From: Megascapheus bottae
Lineage: Eukaryota; Chordata; Mammalia; Rodentia; Geomyidae
Length of the DNA stretch: 64,000 nucleotides
Assembly (NCBI GenBank): GCA_024803745.1
Contig: JANJXV010000129.1
Span: 868,001-932,000, forward strand
Direction of reading: 5' to 3'
In this document: one piece after another, positions 1 through 10,794 of the stretch
Position numbering within the stretch: the stretch's first letter is position 1
Layout: each line of letters opens with the position of its first letter
Translations under genes and position numbers: made by a program
The notes under the pieces: model-generated
What the model was told of the DNA's origin: nothing
Seen by the model: only the letters and a program-made list of their open reading frames with translations
Database searches by the model: none

Positions 1-175
1 GGCAATATTGTATTTTGAATTAATATCCAAAGATTGGACAAAGGATAGCAAGTAATAAAATCTGTTTTTCTTGTCTACATTGAGGGAAAGGGATAAGTCA
101 CAAGATGCAGAAGCGAAGAATTCAGAGGCAAATGCTGTGAGTGAATAACTTGTAAAAAGCACATTTCTTTTCTTT

Positions 176-385
176 TCTTTTCTTTTGTTTTTTCTGCCAT
201 TCCTGGGGCTTGAGCTCAGGGCCTGAGCACTGCTCTTGGCTTTTCCCAAGTCTAGCCCTCTGCCACTTGAGCCGCATTGCCATATGGATTTTTATATCTG
301 TGTGATATTAAGGACTCAAACCTAGATCTTCATGGATGCTAGGCAAGCACTCTACCACTGGGCCAAACTCTAAACCCAGATAAAG
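176..385 (-). mobile_element. ID-like tRNA-derived SINE, minus strand
   Basis: The reverse complement reads as the ID-like SINE: a tRNA-like head near 385, 'gagtgcttgcctagcatcc', then a 'cttgagccgcattgcc'-type body ending in a T-rich run on the plus strand (the A tail). It is diverged, and it matches the plus-strand SINE at 17155-17335 as part of the inverted repeat. Confidence 0.75.
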
Positions 386-617
386 TATTTATAAATAGTC
401 ATCATCATCATATCAAAATATCCTTTCTCCTACAAAGAATGAACACTTATCTATGTCTGTAAGACTTTTTTTTATGTCACCAATGCTTCTGTGATTTTCC
501 CACTTGCATTTTTACAGATGACAGCACAGATATTCATCAGGAAGAAAAATTGATTACGATACAGAAACCAAACAACGTCCTAGAAGATTGAAGTGAATAC
601 TATGTGCAAGATGGCCT

Positions 618-790
618 GGGTGTTTCATCTATTTGTAGAGTGCTTGGCTACCACACAAAAAGACTCTGGTTTGATTCTGGAGTACTATATACATAGAAAA
701 CGCTGGAAGTGGTGCTGTGGCTTGGTGGGACAGCTATAGCCTAAAGAAAGCCTAAGAACAATGGTCAGGCTCTGAGGTCAAGTCAGAGGA
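618..790 (+). mobile_element. Diverged ID-like SINE
   Basis: A degraded head ('tttgtagagtgcttggcta') is followed by the usual 'acatagaaaacgctggaag' middle and a 'ctgaggtcaagtc' end. It is the partner of the minus-strand SINE at 16730-16915 in the inverted repeat. Confidence 0.65.
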
Positions 791-1198
791 CTAGCAAAGA
801 AAATGTGCAAGAGGCAAAATGCAAGCTGAGAAGGCACTGTGAAGCAAAATGTCTTGTGAAGGCTAAGGGGAATAGTGACAGTTAAGTTTGGATTTTACTT
901 TAGAAAGGCTCCTTGAGCCTGAGACCAGGCTAGCACTTACGCCTAGTTAATGACTTGGGATTTGAACAAAAAGGTGTGCTGTTTACTACATCCATATGTG
1001 AGGTGGGAAGGGAGATTCAGCCTCCAGTATGTCTTTGGGGAGGTCTTCTGTGAGCAAGGAGCTTTGGTCATTGGGCCTTGAAAGGTGACCCTACCTACCT
1101 CACAATGGAACAGAATATGGAACCCTGGTAACCAAGCCACTGCATGTGACAACCAGCTCAAGTCAGCTCCCTTGGCCTGTGGCTCAGGAGGAAGAAAG

Positions 1199-2890
1199 AT
1201 GTTGCTGTGCTGTTGCCAACGGTCAGGAGGCTCGGATCTCAGGCATGAGAGATATGGATCTCTCACTTGAAGAAGTAGATTTTGGACCAGTGCCAAGCCA
1301 AAATTCCCGTATATCAGGCATTTCTCTAGGAAGAAAGCCAGGAAACTCCAGGGCAACTCAGATGAGGTATATTGAGAGGAAACCTATTTGAACCCATCAT
1401 CCTGCCCACACACTACAACCTTCTTGTGTACTTTCAAGTGACTATACTGAGATTAGAGTGTGTCATTTCCAATCTACTCTATTCCAATTCCTCAGTGTGA
1501 AGTGTGGTCCCATTCCTACCTTTGAAATATCCACTGTTTTGCCAACATAATGTGATGGTAAGTCAGCTCAGACTCTGAATGAGCCTTGTAACGTATGGAT
1601 CCTGGAGGAAGGCCTGTTGGAGATGCTGCTGACAAAGCTGATCGCTGCCTACCAGAAAGGTGATCTCTTTTACGTGGGAAACTTCCTGCACAATTTCAAA
1701 TAGTGGAGGACAATGTAGTAGTTGCTGGAAATTCTCTTGAAAAAGTGAGTGTTCCCACCCAAACCCAGGTTTGCTCACCCCTCCTGGCCAAGCCTTGGAA
1801 TACTTGGATCCTCTCTGAGCCTGTTTGGTTCACTGGGGTGTTCACAGTGGAGCTAAGCATGATACAAGTGCACAAACTACTTCATTATGACTGGGACACC
1901 ATGCCATTTCATTTCCCTCACAAGCTACTGGAGTCTCAACAGTGTGCTTACTGAGAAGTTGGATTTCAGGCATGAGTAAGTGGCTCCCAACTGCAGCCCT
2001 CACCTAGGTGACATCCTAGGAAATCCCATTTCCCAGTAAGAAATGAGGTGTCAGTACTAATGGCGGAGGCCTGTGAAATACTGGCGTCAGAGGAAAAGCT
2101 GGGGGCTGAATCACTTTTGAGCCATCAGGGAGGGATTGTGATAGCTTTGCCTGTTAGAACCTGAAAGCATTTACATTTTGGTGTGTGGTCCAGTGCTGCC
2201 ACTTGAACCTGAACCCAGGTCTAAATACCATTCCTTTGGTGTTCAAAAATTAGCACTGTACCATTTGAGTCATAGGTCAAGTTCTGGCTTTTTGCTGCCT
2301 AATTGAAGACAAGTGCCTTTAGACTTTTACTGACTAGACTGGCTTTCCACTGTGATCTTCAGAGCTCAGCCTGCTGGGTGGCTAAGATTGGAGGAATGAG
2401 CATTTAGTTCTTTATTTAGAGCATTCACTTATTAATTTATTTAGAGCATTTACTTAGTTAATTTAAGGTGCGTTTACTTTGGACAGATGCATAGAGGCCT
2501 CTCTCAGAAGCTTCTGGAAGTGGGGTGTAAAAGTCATCCTGTTCTCGAGTGTCTCTTACCCCCCTCCCAGCACATAAGTGCACATCTCTGCAGGACAGCC
2601 ACAGCATTAGAGTCCTGCAAGAAAGCGGCTTTGGTAAAAGGCTCAGGATGGAGAGAGAGGGCTCTCACTTTCCTTGTACCGAATGTGCCCACAGCATCAT
2701 GTGTTCCATCTATACGATGTGAATGGACTTCTACCCCAGTGATTTCTACGAGTTCAAGAACTGCCACACCCTGACACAACTCAAGCTCTATATGAGGCTC
2801 CACATGCCGGCTTTGGACCTGCTCTTCTAAACACATACTTTATGACCAGCTGGAGGAATGTGCGACCAGTAAGACCAAGAAAAAGTAGAA
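1199..2890 (+). pseudogene. RALGDS-like (Ral guanine nucleotide exchange factor) pseudogene, copy 1
   Basis: Three exon-like pieces are visible. The first starts at ATG 1199 with a Cys-rich MLLCCCQRSGG start and is stopped by TGA at 1268; the frame reads on to about 1378. The second (about 1571-1745) encodes a Ras-exchanger N-terminal motif: CNVWILEEGLLEMLL, then QKGDLFYVGNFL. It has stops at 1701, 1716 and 1719 and a good splice donor 'gtgagt' at 1746. The third (about 2660-2890) continues the motif with MDFYPSDFYEF and LYMRLHMPALDL, with TGA at 2720 and a frameshift near 2830. In the family this domain precedes the CDC25 catalytic domain that loads GTP onto Ral; no CDC25 domain is seen here. 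The likeness to RALGDS is from memory of the family. Introns are kept, so this is a duplicated, not processed, pseudogene. Confidence 0.72.
2183..2400 (-). mobile_element. Long-type SINE, minus strand, inside the pseudogene intron
   Basis: A reverse-complement match to the longer SINE type, with 'cagagctcagcctgctggg' near 2363 and a SINE-like body from 2190. It is old and diverged. It sits between the two Ras-exchanger exons, and the same copy is at 27408-27625. Confidence 0.55.
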
Positions 2891-3129
2891 GTCCTGGTGT
2901 GGGTGCCTCAGAGCCTGTGAGTAGGAAGCCCATGTGGTCTAGATATTGGTTGGCCCTTACTTCTACAGAGCTTGGCAAAATGCCCTTTATGGGTGGTGTC
3001 AGCCAGGTAATGTCTGTCCTCTGAAAGGACTCGGGAATAAGCACTCATTAGAAAGACCCTACACCTCCTCAGTGTTCAGTCCAAACTCCAGTTCTACAGG
3101 TTCCTCCATTAGATCCTCATGGAAGTGGA

Positions 3130-3860
3130 GTGACACTTCAACTTGCAGAGTCCACTCTGTCCACTCTGTACCTATTTCCATTCTTAGGTTTGGGTCATCG
3201 TGGAAGAGCTTATCCTGAACTCCGGATGAACAACCCACCAATGGAGATGGAGAGTGATGGAGACTTAGAATCATCACTGCACTCCAGAAAGCATGGGCCT
3301 TCTGTAGAAATTACCAAACAGGTTTAGAGTCCTGTGGATATACCTTTTGCTCTGAACCTCATGTGTGACACAGTTGAACCTGCAGATACTATGGAGGAAG
3401 AAAAAGAGCAGCCAGATTTCCTTCCGTTTCCTTTCACACTCCACCCAGAGTCAGTCCATCTGAGGCAGAGTAACACTCCACTTATTGTGCAAGCTGAAGG
3501 GGCACACGCTGGGCTCATGGAAAATGTCCCCATGGGAAGCAGCAAGTGTACTCTCAATACTGGATTCATTGGAGGAAAATGAATCCATCCTCACAGAATA
3601 TCCAGACCCATCCATCTCACTGAAAGAGACTCAATCTCCATTCGACAAAACAGAATCCATCCCCCTCTTAACTCAGGAAGGACATTCTGTTTCTCATGAG
3701 GAAGGAGACCCTTCTGAGGACTCTGAAGGAGAATTACTGTCTGAAGGCAACTTGGAGGCCAGTCTGGATTTAGAGCTTCCCTGTCCCCTTCCTAAAAAGA
3801 CATCTCTTTATCTTGCTCTCATGATTCTTGTCAAGTATTCATTGTATTTACTTTGCTAAC
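3130..3860 (+). pseudogene. Unassigned open reading segments downstream of RALGDS-like exons
   Basis: Three short open segments follow one another in shifted frames: 3130-3327, 3334-3582 and 3485-3859. The last encodes 124 residues: a Ser/Glu/Asp-rich stretch (SHEEGDPSEDSEGELLSEGN) followed by a hydrophobic end of about 18 residues (LALMILVKYSLYLLC). I do not recognise the family. Position suggests a fast-evolving linker or 3' part of the RALGDS-like gene, but no signature proves it. All three have counterparts in the duplicate at about 28355-29084 (the first shorter there). They overlap in different frames, which fits a decayed gene better than separate genes. Confidence 0.4.
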
Positions 3861-4158
3861 TATTAAACTCTCATTGTTAATATTATGGTGTGCAGTTCTT
3901 CAGTGCTTATTATACTGTGTTTTATTTTCCACTTATAATGTGAGACCTCAGACACATAGGTCCTGGGTGGGCCAAAAACCAGACAGGTCTGGTCCCATAG
4001 AAGACAACCTTACTGGATATACAGGGAACTATGAAATGCATGGAATCACCAGGAATCCAGGCCAGGCCTCCATGGAAAGACAAGTCAGCTACCAAAGCTT
4101 AAGGACAGAGCAGATGCCTGGAAATGTGTTTTGTCAATCGGGAGAAGTGCCAGAGTAA
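3853..4158 (+). other. Hydrophobic 101-codon open frame, unrecognised
   Basis: The frame starts with a strongly hydrophobic run of about 25 residues (LSLLILWCAVLQCLLYCVLF) and then a polar tail. The duplicate at 29078-29326 has the same start but stops about 20 codons earlier through a changed base. The loss in one copy and the lack of recognisable relatives argue against a real protein. It may be the 3' untranslated part of the pseudogene. Confidence 0.2.
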
Positions 4159-4264
4159 CTGTAATATTATGTGGGACTCTGTTCTGTGAGTTCAAGTCTG
4201 TTTATATATCCATTGTGCTTTGTACAAATATTTAAGAAAATTAAAACTCCACAATAGCATCAAA

Positions 4265-4480
4265 AATCTACTTTGGCTTTGAATGTGGCCTAGTTGTAGA
4301 GTGCTCGCCTAGTATACAAGAAGACCTTGATTCAATTCCTCGGCACTGCATACACAGAAAAAGCAGATGGGGCACTGTGGCTCAGGTGTCAGAGTGCCAC
4401 CCTTGAACAAATGTGGCCAAGGACAGTTCCTGGTCCCTCAGTTCAAGCCCCAGGACTAGCGAAACAAGAAATCATACCAT
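4265..4480 (+). mobile_element. ID-like SINE
   Basis: The head 'gttgtagagtgctcgccta', middle 'acacagaaaaagcagatgg' and tail 'tcaagccccaggactagcg' are all present in order. The duplicate copy is at 29500-29695. Confidence 0.75.
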
Positions 4481-4579
4481 TTTCCACACATTTGGAAATA
4501 AATCTGTTTTATCTAACGCTACTTCTTTTTTGCCAGTCCAGAGTGTGTGCCACCAAGCCAAACTACTGGCCCCCAACCT

Positions 4580-5045
4580 TACTATTTTTAATCATTTAAT
4601 TTTTTTACATAATCATATTTCATGCTGTCTGTATTAATAGCATAAACAGTATGCTTAGTGTAATAATGTTAAAGGTAAAACATAAGAAATTAATAACTAA
4701 AATTCCTTTTTTATTATTTTTATAGCATTACTACAATTTTATGAGAAAAATTACCGAGAATGTTTATTTTAGAGTTCAAGTAATCCATTTTGATAAATAT
4801 ATCAACCTACATCATTTATTTGAACACATTTTAAACTATTTTTTTCAGGAATGAAAATACATACATATTTGTTGTAAATGAAATTTATGACTTGGGGGGA
4901 AGGGAAAAAGAAAAGGGGGAAGGGGGTAACAGTTTTTACAAGAAATGTACTCATTACATATGTAACAGCAATCTCTTTGTATATAACCTTGACAACAAAT
5001 TTTTTAAAAAGTACAATGAGTTTAAATGTCTACTTTGGGCAGAAT
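4580..5045. other. AT-rich interval with an unidentified dispersed repeat end
   Basis: No gene is seen. 4898-4990 contains a purine-rich run followed by 'acaagaaatgtactcatta', and a related block occurs at 11575-11660 ('taagaaatgtgttcattac'), so this is probably the 3' end of an old dispersed repeat that I cannot name. The duplicate is at 29805-30270. Confidence 0.4.
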
Positions 5046-5047
5046 TT

Positions 5048-5260
5048 TTTTTTGCCAGTACTGGGCTTAGACTCAGGACCTGAGCACGATCGTTGTTTTT
5101 GTTTTTGTTTATTCTTAAGGCGCAAGTTCTATCACATGTGCCACAGCACCACTTTTATCTTTTTTATCTATGTTGTGCTGAGGAATTGAACTTGGGTCTT
5201 CATTCATGCTCGGCAAGAACTCTTCCACTAGGCTTAACTTATGGCCCCAGTGGGAAGGAA
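5048..5260 (-). mobile_element. ID-like SINE, minus strand
   Basis: The plus strand starts with a T run then 'gccagtactgggcttagac', the reverse complement of the SINE 3' end, and ends with the inverted head near 5255. The duplicate is at 30275-30480. Confidence 0.7.
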
Positions 5261-5339
5261 GTTTTCCATAAAATATGTAGGAAATATGTACACTAAGGAA
5301 AAGCCATCAAAAATAGAAGAAAAATTATATACTTACATA

Positions 5340-6033
5340 ACGACATGCCAGTATTATGGCAGATCTCTGTAATTCTAGCTTCAAGAGTGGCCTATTTGGA
5401 CCGGGAGTTGGCTGGCTGAAGTAAAGTGCTATCCTTGAGCAAGCCCTAGGACAGTGCTCGGGCCATGAGTTGAAGCCATAGGACATGCAAAAAATAATAA
5501 TTTAATGCCCGTGACTGGTGGCTCACCCTGGTAATCCTAGCTACCCTGGAGGATCGAGGTTCAAAGACGGCCCAGGCATAAAAATCTGTGAGAATCTTAT
5601 TTCCAAATAATCCAGAAAATTCAAAATGACAATGTGCCTCAAGTGGTAGAGCTCTTGCCTTGAGCTGAAGAGCTTAATGTAAACATCCAGGCCCAGAGTT
5701 CAAGCCCCATGAGTGAAAAAAAGAAAAAGAAAAAGAAAGCACTTATCTAAGGCTGGAGTGCACACTAGTGGTAGTTTGCTTGCCTAGTATGCACAAAGCC
5801 CTGTGTTCAATTACTCTGTACCACTTACACCAAAAAAAAAGCTGGAAATGATCTCAGAAGGTTGGGTTCTGAGGATCACAGTTCAAAGCCAGGCCAGACA
5901 CTAAAGTCCATGAAACTGTTACTTCCACTTAAGCACCAGAAAACCAGAAGTGACACTGTGGCTCAAGGTGTTTAAGGTTGTAGCCTTGAGCTGAAGAGCC
6001 CAGGGACACTGCCCAGGTGCACAATTAAAGTCT

Positions 6034-6035
<2 letters not shown>
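5340..6035 (+). mobile_element. Cluster of four SINEs (long type and ID-like)
   Basis: Consecutive plus-strand SINEs: 5340-5500 (long type, diverged), 5502-5735 (long type, nearly complete, with 'ggctcaccctggtaatccta' head and an AAAAAG-repeat tail), 5750-5840 (ID-like head only) and 5842-6035 (long type, whose tail runs into the GA microsatellite). The duplicate cluster is at 30565-31265. Confidence 0.7.
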
Positions 6036-6039
<4 letters not shown>

Positions 6040-6107
<68 letters not shown>

Positions 6108-6285
6108 GAGACAGAGACAGAGACAGAGAGACAGAGAGAGACAGAGAGAGACAGTGAGGCAGAGAGACAGAGAGACAGAGAGAGACAGAGAGACAGAGAG
6201 AGAGAGACAGATAGAGAGAGAGTGAGAGAGAGAGGCAGACCGACAGAGACAGACAGAGACAGATAGACAGAGACAGAGACATCAA
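6040..6285 (+). repeat. (GA)n / (GACA)n microsatellite
   Basis: A pure GA tract from about 6041 to 6103 passes into an impure GAGACA-type tract up to about 6283. It has grown from the tail of the preceding SINE. The duplicate at 31270-31445 is shorter. Translations of this tract (Ser/Leu runs on the minus strand) are not genes. Confidence 0.95.
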
Positions 6286-6289
6286 ACAG

Positions 6290-6830
6290 TCAGGCACTGC
6301 TGGCTGAAGCGTGTAATTCTACCTACTATGGAGGCTGAGATTGGAGGATCTTGGTTCAAAGCCCAAAGCCAGCCTGGACACATATGTTTGTGAGACTTAC
6401 ATCACCAATTAACTACCAGAAACCAAAAATGGAGCTGTAGAGGAAGAGCGCTAGCCTTGAGCTGAAGAGGTCAGGGACAGTCCAGGCCCAAAGTCCAAGC
6501 ACCATGACGAATCAATAATAAAAAAGAAGATAGCTAATAGTAATGATGAATAATTTTGGGCTGGGAGTTTGGCCTAGTGGTAGAGTGCTTGCCTAGCATG
6601 CACGAAGACCTGGGTTCAATTCCTCAATATCACATTCATAGAAAAATGCTGGAAGTGGTGCTGAGGCTGAAGTTGTAGAGCCCTAGCCTTGAGAAAATAT
6701 AAGGACAGTGCTCAGTCCCTGAGTTCAAGCCCAGGACTGGCCAAATCAAAAGTAGTAGAGCACTGGCATTGAACTGAAGATCTGAGGAACAGCCCAGGCA
6801 CAGAGTTCAAGCACCGCAAACAACAACAAC
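6290..6830 (+). mobile_element. Three adjoining SINEs
   Basis: 6290-6520 is a long-type SINE ('ggcactgctggctgaagcg' head). 6555-6745 is a well-preserved ID-like SINE ('gtggtagagtgcttgccta' near 6580). 6750-6830 is a short SINE body that ends in a CAA repeat. The duplicate is at 31455-32000. Confidence 0.75.
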
Positions 6831-7194
6831 ATAATCTATGAAATGGCAGTGGTGGTTTTAAGCTAAGCAAAAATAGAGTAGAAAGTGGTAAAATACATAT
6901 TTGTGTGTAAGCAAAATAGCCAGACTTATGCATTAGAACAGGATAGCAACTTGAAAAAAAATTTTGTTTTCCATCTCACTAGGTCCTGTCTCTTAATTTA
7001 TTCAAGTAAGTAAAATGCTGGGTTTTATAATCGTTGCTCTGAATATTAGAAAACCATAATATCTCTCATTAACCAACAAAGACCAGGAACTGGGGCTTCA
7101 TTGAAATGGCAGAGTATCAGGCAAGAGAAGAAAAAATTGAAGTAAGAACTTGAAGTTCTTGATCCAGAACCTGCATAGTAACAGAGCAGCAGCC

Positions 7195-7420
7195 TGGTGA
7201 TGGTACCTCACACCTATAATCTTAGCTACTCAGGAGGCTAAGATCTGAGAATCAAAGTTTAAAGCAGCCAAAGTACCCAGTTAACTGCCAGAAAAACCAG
7301 AAGTGGCACTGTGGCTCACAGATTAAAGCACTAGCCTTGAGCTGAAGACCTCAGGGACAGTGCCCATGCCCAGCGTTTAAGCCCCACAATTGACAAAAAT
7401 CAAACAAGCAAACAAAACTC
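7195..7420 (+). mobile_element. Long-type SINE
   Basis: The head 'ctcacacctataatcttagc' and body 'gccttgagctgaagacctc' are clear, with a CAAA-rich tail. The duplicate is at 32355-32580. The flanks 6840-7190 and 7425-7610 show no gene. Confidence 0.75.
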
Positions 7421-7619
7421 ACAAAGAAGCCTGCAGACCACAGTGGTTCTGCTGAGTCTCTTCTCCATGGGGATCAGGAAACATTTCACTTTCTCTGTCT
7501 CTTCCCATCTCAACATTCATACTAAAATAAGACTGTGTTGAAAGTTTCAATTTATAAAAATGTTTTTCATGAAGCACCCTGAAATATTCATCGCTTATAT
7601 CTCAATTGAAGATAGTTGA

Positions 7620-7710
7620 TTTGAGGCTGCATTGGTACAGTGCTAGCCTTGAGCAGAAAAGGTCAGGGATAGAGCTGAAGCACTCAGTTGAAGACCCAGT
7701 GCCAACACAC
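7620..7710 (+). mobile_element. SINE 3' fragment
   Basis: Only the 'ggtacagtgctagccttgag' body region remains. The duplicate at 32785-32870 keeps 'ggtagagtgctagccttgag', closer to the consensus. Confidence 0.5.
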
Positions 7711-7809
7711 CAAAGAAATTATGCACTTTATACATATTTTCTAATTTCTTAATGAATTTTTCAGTCTGTATAAATATAGGGTACATTCCTTGTTACTTAA
7801 GTAAGATTG

Positions 7810-8165
7810 CTCTTTTTTTTTCTTTTTGCCAGTCCTATGGCTTGGACTCAGGGCCTAGACATTTTCATTGGACTCGCTTGCCCAAGGTGATTGCTCTGCC
7901 TCTTGAGACACAGCGCCACTTCTAGCTTTTATTCTGAGTATGCGGTACCGGTGAATAGAACCTAGGTCTTCATGCATTCTAGGTGAGCACTCTACCATTA
8001 GGCTACATTCGAGGCAGTGAGATTCCTCTTACAGTCATTGTATGTTCACAGAGTTTGATCTCACACACTGTAGGGCCCTGGTTGGCTTTGACCTGTGATC
8101 CTAAACCCTGAGCATCCTAAGTAGCTGAAATTAAATTGTGAGCCAGCATGATGACTTCCATTCTT
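7810..8165 (-). mobile_element. Two minus-strand SINEs
   Basis: 7810-8015 is an inverted ID-like SINE that ends with the head complement 'gtgagcactctaccattag'. 8040-8165 is an inverted piece of the long type ('cctaagtagctgaaatta'). The duplicates are at 32975-33325. Confidence 0.65.
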
Positions 8166-8212
8166 TTTTCTACAAAAATATATGTAGTTATCTAAAATAT
8201 ATCTATAGCTGA

Positions 8213-9320
8213 AAAAAATGAATCTCTCCCAAACAAATCTTCAAAGAAACAACCATCCTATTAAAAGGTGGGCTAAAGACTTAAAAGAGTATTCTCTGAA
8301 GAAAAAATTAAAATGGGCTTTAGACACATGAAGAAATGCTCCATATCTCTAGCAATAAGGGAAATGAAAATCAAAACAACTTTGAGATTCCTCCTGACTC
8401 CAGTCAGAATGGCCATTATCAAAAAATCTAATAAGAGATACTGGTGGGGAAGTGACCAGGGGGATCACACCTACACTGTTGGTGTGAGTGTAAACTCGTT
8501 CAACCACTAGGGAAAGCAGTGTGGTGGTTCCTCAAAAGACTGAACATAGAGCTCCCCTATGATCCAGCAAATCCACTACTTGGCATCTAACCAATTGTCC
8601 AGAAAAAAGGACATTCTAAAGCCACTAGCACAATGATGATCATTGCAGCACTATTTACCATAGCAAAGCTATGAAACCAACCCAGATGCCACTCAGTAGA
8701 TGACTGAATCAAGAAGATGTGGTACTTATACACAATGGAATGCTATGCTGCCATCAGAAGGAAAGACATCGCCCCATTTGTAAGGAAATGGAAAGACTTG
8801 GAAAAATTCATATTAAGTGAAGCAGCCAGACCCAAAGAAACATAAGCTCAATGGTTTCCCTCATTTGTAACAATTAGTTCACATCTAGGACTCTCCTAGC
8901 AGAGGATTACAATAACTCAAAAACCTAGGTATATAAGGTCATATAGGATGAGACTAAATGAAAGGATCTTTAGGATATGGGAACAAGAGCTATATCTTGT
9001 GTCATCGTTGCTCTTAATCTTGTGTGATTTTTGTCCTTAAACTACTATGTTATTTCTCATCTCTTATTTTGCCCTTTGGTTAATGTCAGATTGTTACTGT
9101 ATCTGATTTTTTCCCTGGCATATTGTATATATGTTTATTTGTTTATGTCAAATAGGAAAGGGAAGGGGGGGAACAAGATGATTGGGAAGGGGAGGGGAGA
9201 GGGTACTGTGGACAAAAACATGTGGAGTGGAATAAATGTGTGAGAAGTAATGCAGTCCACTACCTGTAAATATAATCGTAACTCCTCTATACATTACCCT
9301 GAAAATAAAAAAGAGACTAT
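8213..9320 (+). mobile_element. 5'-truncated L1 3' end (older subfamily), copy 1
   Basis: It begins in the ORF2 C-terminal region ('gggctaaagacttaaaagag', then HMKKCS and a T-L-R-F-L-L-T-P-V-R-M-A motif), passes the terminal ORF2 region and 3' UTR with a G-rich purine tract near 9160, and ends in an AATAAAA-type tail near 9305. The reading frame is broken by several stops. It diverges more from the array L1s than they do from each other. Confidence 0.85.
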
Positions 9321-9965
9321 AAAAATATCTGTAGAAAATGAGGCTGGATGATGGAAACAACCAGATGCCCTACTACAAAAAATGTGATACACGCACACAC
9401 ACACACACACACACAATGGAATGATACATAGCCAACCGACAAGATAAAATAATGGCATTCTCGGGGAAGTGGATGAAAAGGAAAAAAATCATATTAAGTG
9501 AAGTAAGCCAAACTCAAAGGAACATAGGCCCAAGAGTCTCCCTCATTTGTCAAATTCAGTAGAAACCTTGGGCTCTGCTACCAGAGATTTATAATAGAAC
9601 AAAATCTAGAGACATCGTGACAAATAGTATGACACTAAATGTAAGGACCTCCAAGATAAAGAAACAAAACTCATATAATGAGTGATTGTTGTCCTTAATG
9701 AACTATGTGATCTTTTATCTCTTTTGCTATCCCTTGGTTATATCATATTGTTACAATTTTTCACCTTGTTTTCTGATATATTTCATATGTGCCTAATTGG
9801 TTATTTGAAATTGGATAGGGAAGGGGGGAAATGAACATGAGTGGGGGTAGGGGAAGGGTAATGGGGACCATATCATTACATGGGGTATCAAAGTTTGAGA
9901 AGTAATGCACCTTCTATCTGGTGAATATAATGTAACCCTTCTATAAATTACAATAAAAATAAATA
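9321..9965 (+). mobile_element. Second L1 3' end with a (CA)n expansion
   Basis: A further L1 3' end starts right after the tail of the previous one: 'acaatggaatgatacatagc' near 9412, 'catattaagtgaagtaagcc' near 9490, the 3' UTR purine tract near 9818 and AATAAAAATAAA near 9950. A CA run lies at 9389-9413, where L1 normally has 'tatacacaatgg'. Confidence 0.8.
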
Positions 9966-10415
9966 CATAAAAAGAAGATCTGCACAGAAAAAAAATAATA
10001 ATGGCATTTTTGGGATAGTGGATGAAATTAGAGTGAATCCTGTTGAGTGAGATAAGTCAAGACCAAGGAACAAAAGGTACATGGTATCCTTAATATATAG
10101 ATATTAGTTTCAAACAGTAGTAGAGCGATGATTGAATAGTTGATACCCAAAGTTCTGGACATAATTTTGGAGATATAAACATAACTACATAGACATAAAA
10201 ATCTAGGATAGACTATACACTCTATAGACATGGGTTTTATTATAGATTAATCTGTATCTATGACATACAATGACTCAGCTTAACTTTTACTATATTCTAA
10301 AATCTATGTTCCAGTGATTGTATAGCGATTCCCTTCTTGAATACTTGTTGGTTAAACATGACATTTGAAATATGATGTAAATTTCAATGTTAATAAATTT
10401 TTTAAAAAAGAGGCT
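9966..10415 (+). mobile_element. Third L1 3' end (old)
   Basis: It restarts at the same L1 region ('aataatggcatttttgggat' near 9998, 'gttgagtgagataagtcaag' near 10041) and ends in an A-rich stretch near 10400. It is the most diverged of the three. Confidence 0.6.
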
Positions 10416-10794
10416 AGAGGTAAATACCACTAATGTACTTGCTCTAAGTGGTACAGAAATTTTCTTAATGAATCAAGGGGTTTTATTACATCTTCATGCA
10501 ATTATTTTAGTTCTGAGTGTTCTACACTCAATGATACTTCTGGAAAGATGATATAGCTGACTGTGTAGATGGTATGAAGACATACTGGCCTCAACGTAGA
10601 ATAAAGCATTGGTAAGTGGCTGTTAGCTGTCAAGATTCTACTGGAATATGTGGAATGAATTTATTAAGCACAATGCAGGCTCTTAGTCAGATCAGGATCA
10701 AGATTATGTGGTTCCATCAGATGAATGAGGAAAGATCAGAAAAATCTACTAAGATATCCAGATATACTTTTGAAACTAAGGTATCTGGACTCCT

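Larger units (their letters stand above)
1..1440 (+). repeat. Left arm of a dispersed inverted repeat (RALGDS-like first-exon region)
   Basis: Read on the plus strand, this stretch matches the minus strand of 16095-17470 and its array copies at 40927, 48364, 55786 and 63208. Landmarks in order are 'ctgtttttcttgtctac' near 61, 'ctcctacaaagaatgaac' near 427, the paired SINE remnants, 'tgctgtttactacatcca' near 977 and the exon with ATG at 1199. The match ends near 1430, which is where the L1 3' ends begin in the inverted copies. Only the part from about 930 is also present in the direct duplicate at 26147. Confidence 0.8.

Noticed and set aside
1085..1270. 61-codon frame starting upstream of the Cys-rich exon start
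   Set aside because: The ATG at 1199 with the Cys-rich start fits the RALGDS-like family better. The upstream part is probably 5' untranslated.
6025..6297. Minus-strand Ser/Leu-rich open frames over GA tracts (also 31253)
   Set aside because: Dinucleotide repeat translations, not genes.
6575..6640. tRNA-like sequence with A- and B-box-like blocks (many similar places)
   Set aside because: The heads of ID-like SINEs. They continue into SINE bodies and tails and lack a complete tRNA fold, so they are not tRNA genes.
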